Assembly (NCBI GenBank): GCA_001304035.1
Contig: LJUD01000191.1
Span: 1-6,488 of the forward strand
DNA: 6,488 nt
Direction: 5' to 3'
Origin: a bacterium SM23_31
GTDB lineage: Bacteria > SM23-31
Positions 6,397 through 6,488 of this stretch are shown piece after piece. A program made the translations under genes and the position numbers. Every line of letters starts with the position of its first letter. Position 1 is the stretch's first letter. The notes under the pieces are model-generated. The model did no database searches. It was given only the letters and a program-made list of their open reading frames with translations, and had not been told where the DNA came from.

Positions 6397-6399
6397 GCA

Positions 6400-6426
6400 T
6401 CCCGCTTAGCGGGACATTTTATGTCC
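6400..6426. repeat. Double-hairpin repeat element, stronger copy
   Basis: TCCCGC-TTA-GCGGGA (6400-6414) and GGACAT-TTT-ATGTCC (6412-6426) are two perfect 6-bp hairpins with 3-base loops. They share the bases at 6412-6414, so only one can form at a time. The element matches 480-503 across the first stem and the ACATT that follows. It lies four bases from the inverted repeat at 6381-6396. No T-run follows on either strand at the right distance for a classical terminator. Confidence 0.65.
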
Positions 6427-6463
6427 TGAGTATTCTGGATTATTTTTTTACCCTCACCCTGAT

Positions 6464-6478
6464 CCCGATTAATTCGGG
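6464..6478. repeat. Short CCCGA/TCGGG hairpin near the window end
   Basis: CCCGA (6464-6468) pairs with TCGGG (6474-6478) around TTAAT. It follows a pyrimidine-rich ACCCTCACCCTGA stretch and probably belongs to the intergenic repeat cluster, which continues out of the window. No gene is visible from 6427 to 6488. Confidence 0.4.
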
Positions 6479-6488
6479 GCGGTTAAAT

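Overview
The window looks like chromosome from a member of the Bacteroidota/Chlorobiota (FCB) group, possibly an ignavibacterium-like or other uncultured lineage. The reasons are a secreted lamin-tail-domain protein with a FlgD-like C-terminal sorting-type domain, a Bacteroidetes-style 6-bladed beta-propeller protein, and scattered short GC-rich hairpin repeats in AT-rich spacers. This is judged from sequence style only; no marker gene is present.

Left part (1-3926, + strand, moderate GC). The window opens inside a small polytopic membrane protein, probably the S component of an ECF-type vitamin transporter. Next is a secreted 586-residue protein with two lamin tail domains flanking a CARDB-like domain that carries an EF-hand-type loop, then a FlgD-like C-terminal module. 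A spacer with two 24-bp copies of a hairpin repeat leads to a single-chain iron-sulfur L-serine dehydratase, in which the beta and alpha halves that are separate subunits in Bacillus are fused. The three genes share a strand, but nothing seen ties them into one pathway.

Middle (3927-4663). This spacer holds no intact gene. It contains a GC hairpin, a cluster of degenerate AAGACCTGACCCC-type repeats, and the decayed C-terminal end of an IS630-family transposase with a +2 frameshift and a premature stop.

Right part (4664-6488, - strand, visibly AT-richer). A secreted 6-bladed beta-propeller protein (367 aa) is followed 81 bases later by a secreted 140-residue protein with 14 cysteines and a perfect Shine-Dalgarno. 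Upstream, the tail of a truncated reading frame ends one base before the propeller start, suggesting translational coupling in a formerly larger operon. A 16-bp repeat at 6381-6396 is the exact inverted copy of 4224-4239, so the IS remnant and the AT-rich gene pair lie between matching inverted repeats.

The most interesting item is the propeller plus cysteine-rich secreted protein pair. It resembles, in layout only, the small-peptide (NVEALA) plus 6-bladed propeller pairs of Bacteroides, whose function is unknown. A second point is a dispersed double-hairpin repeat seen at 480-503 and 6400-6426.
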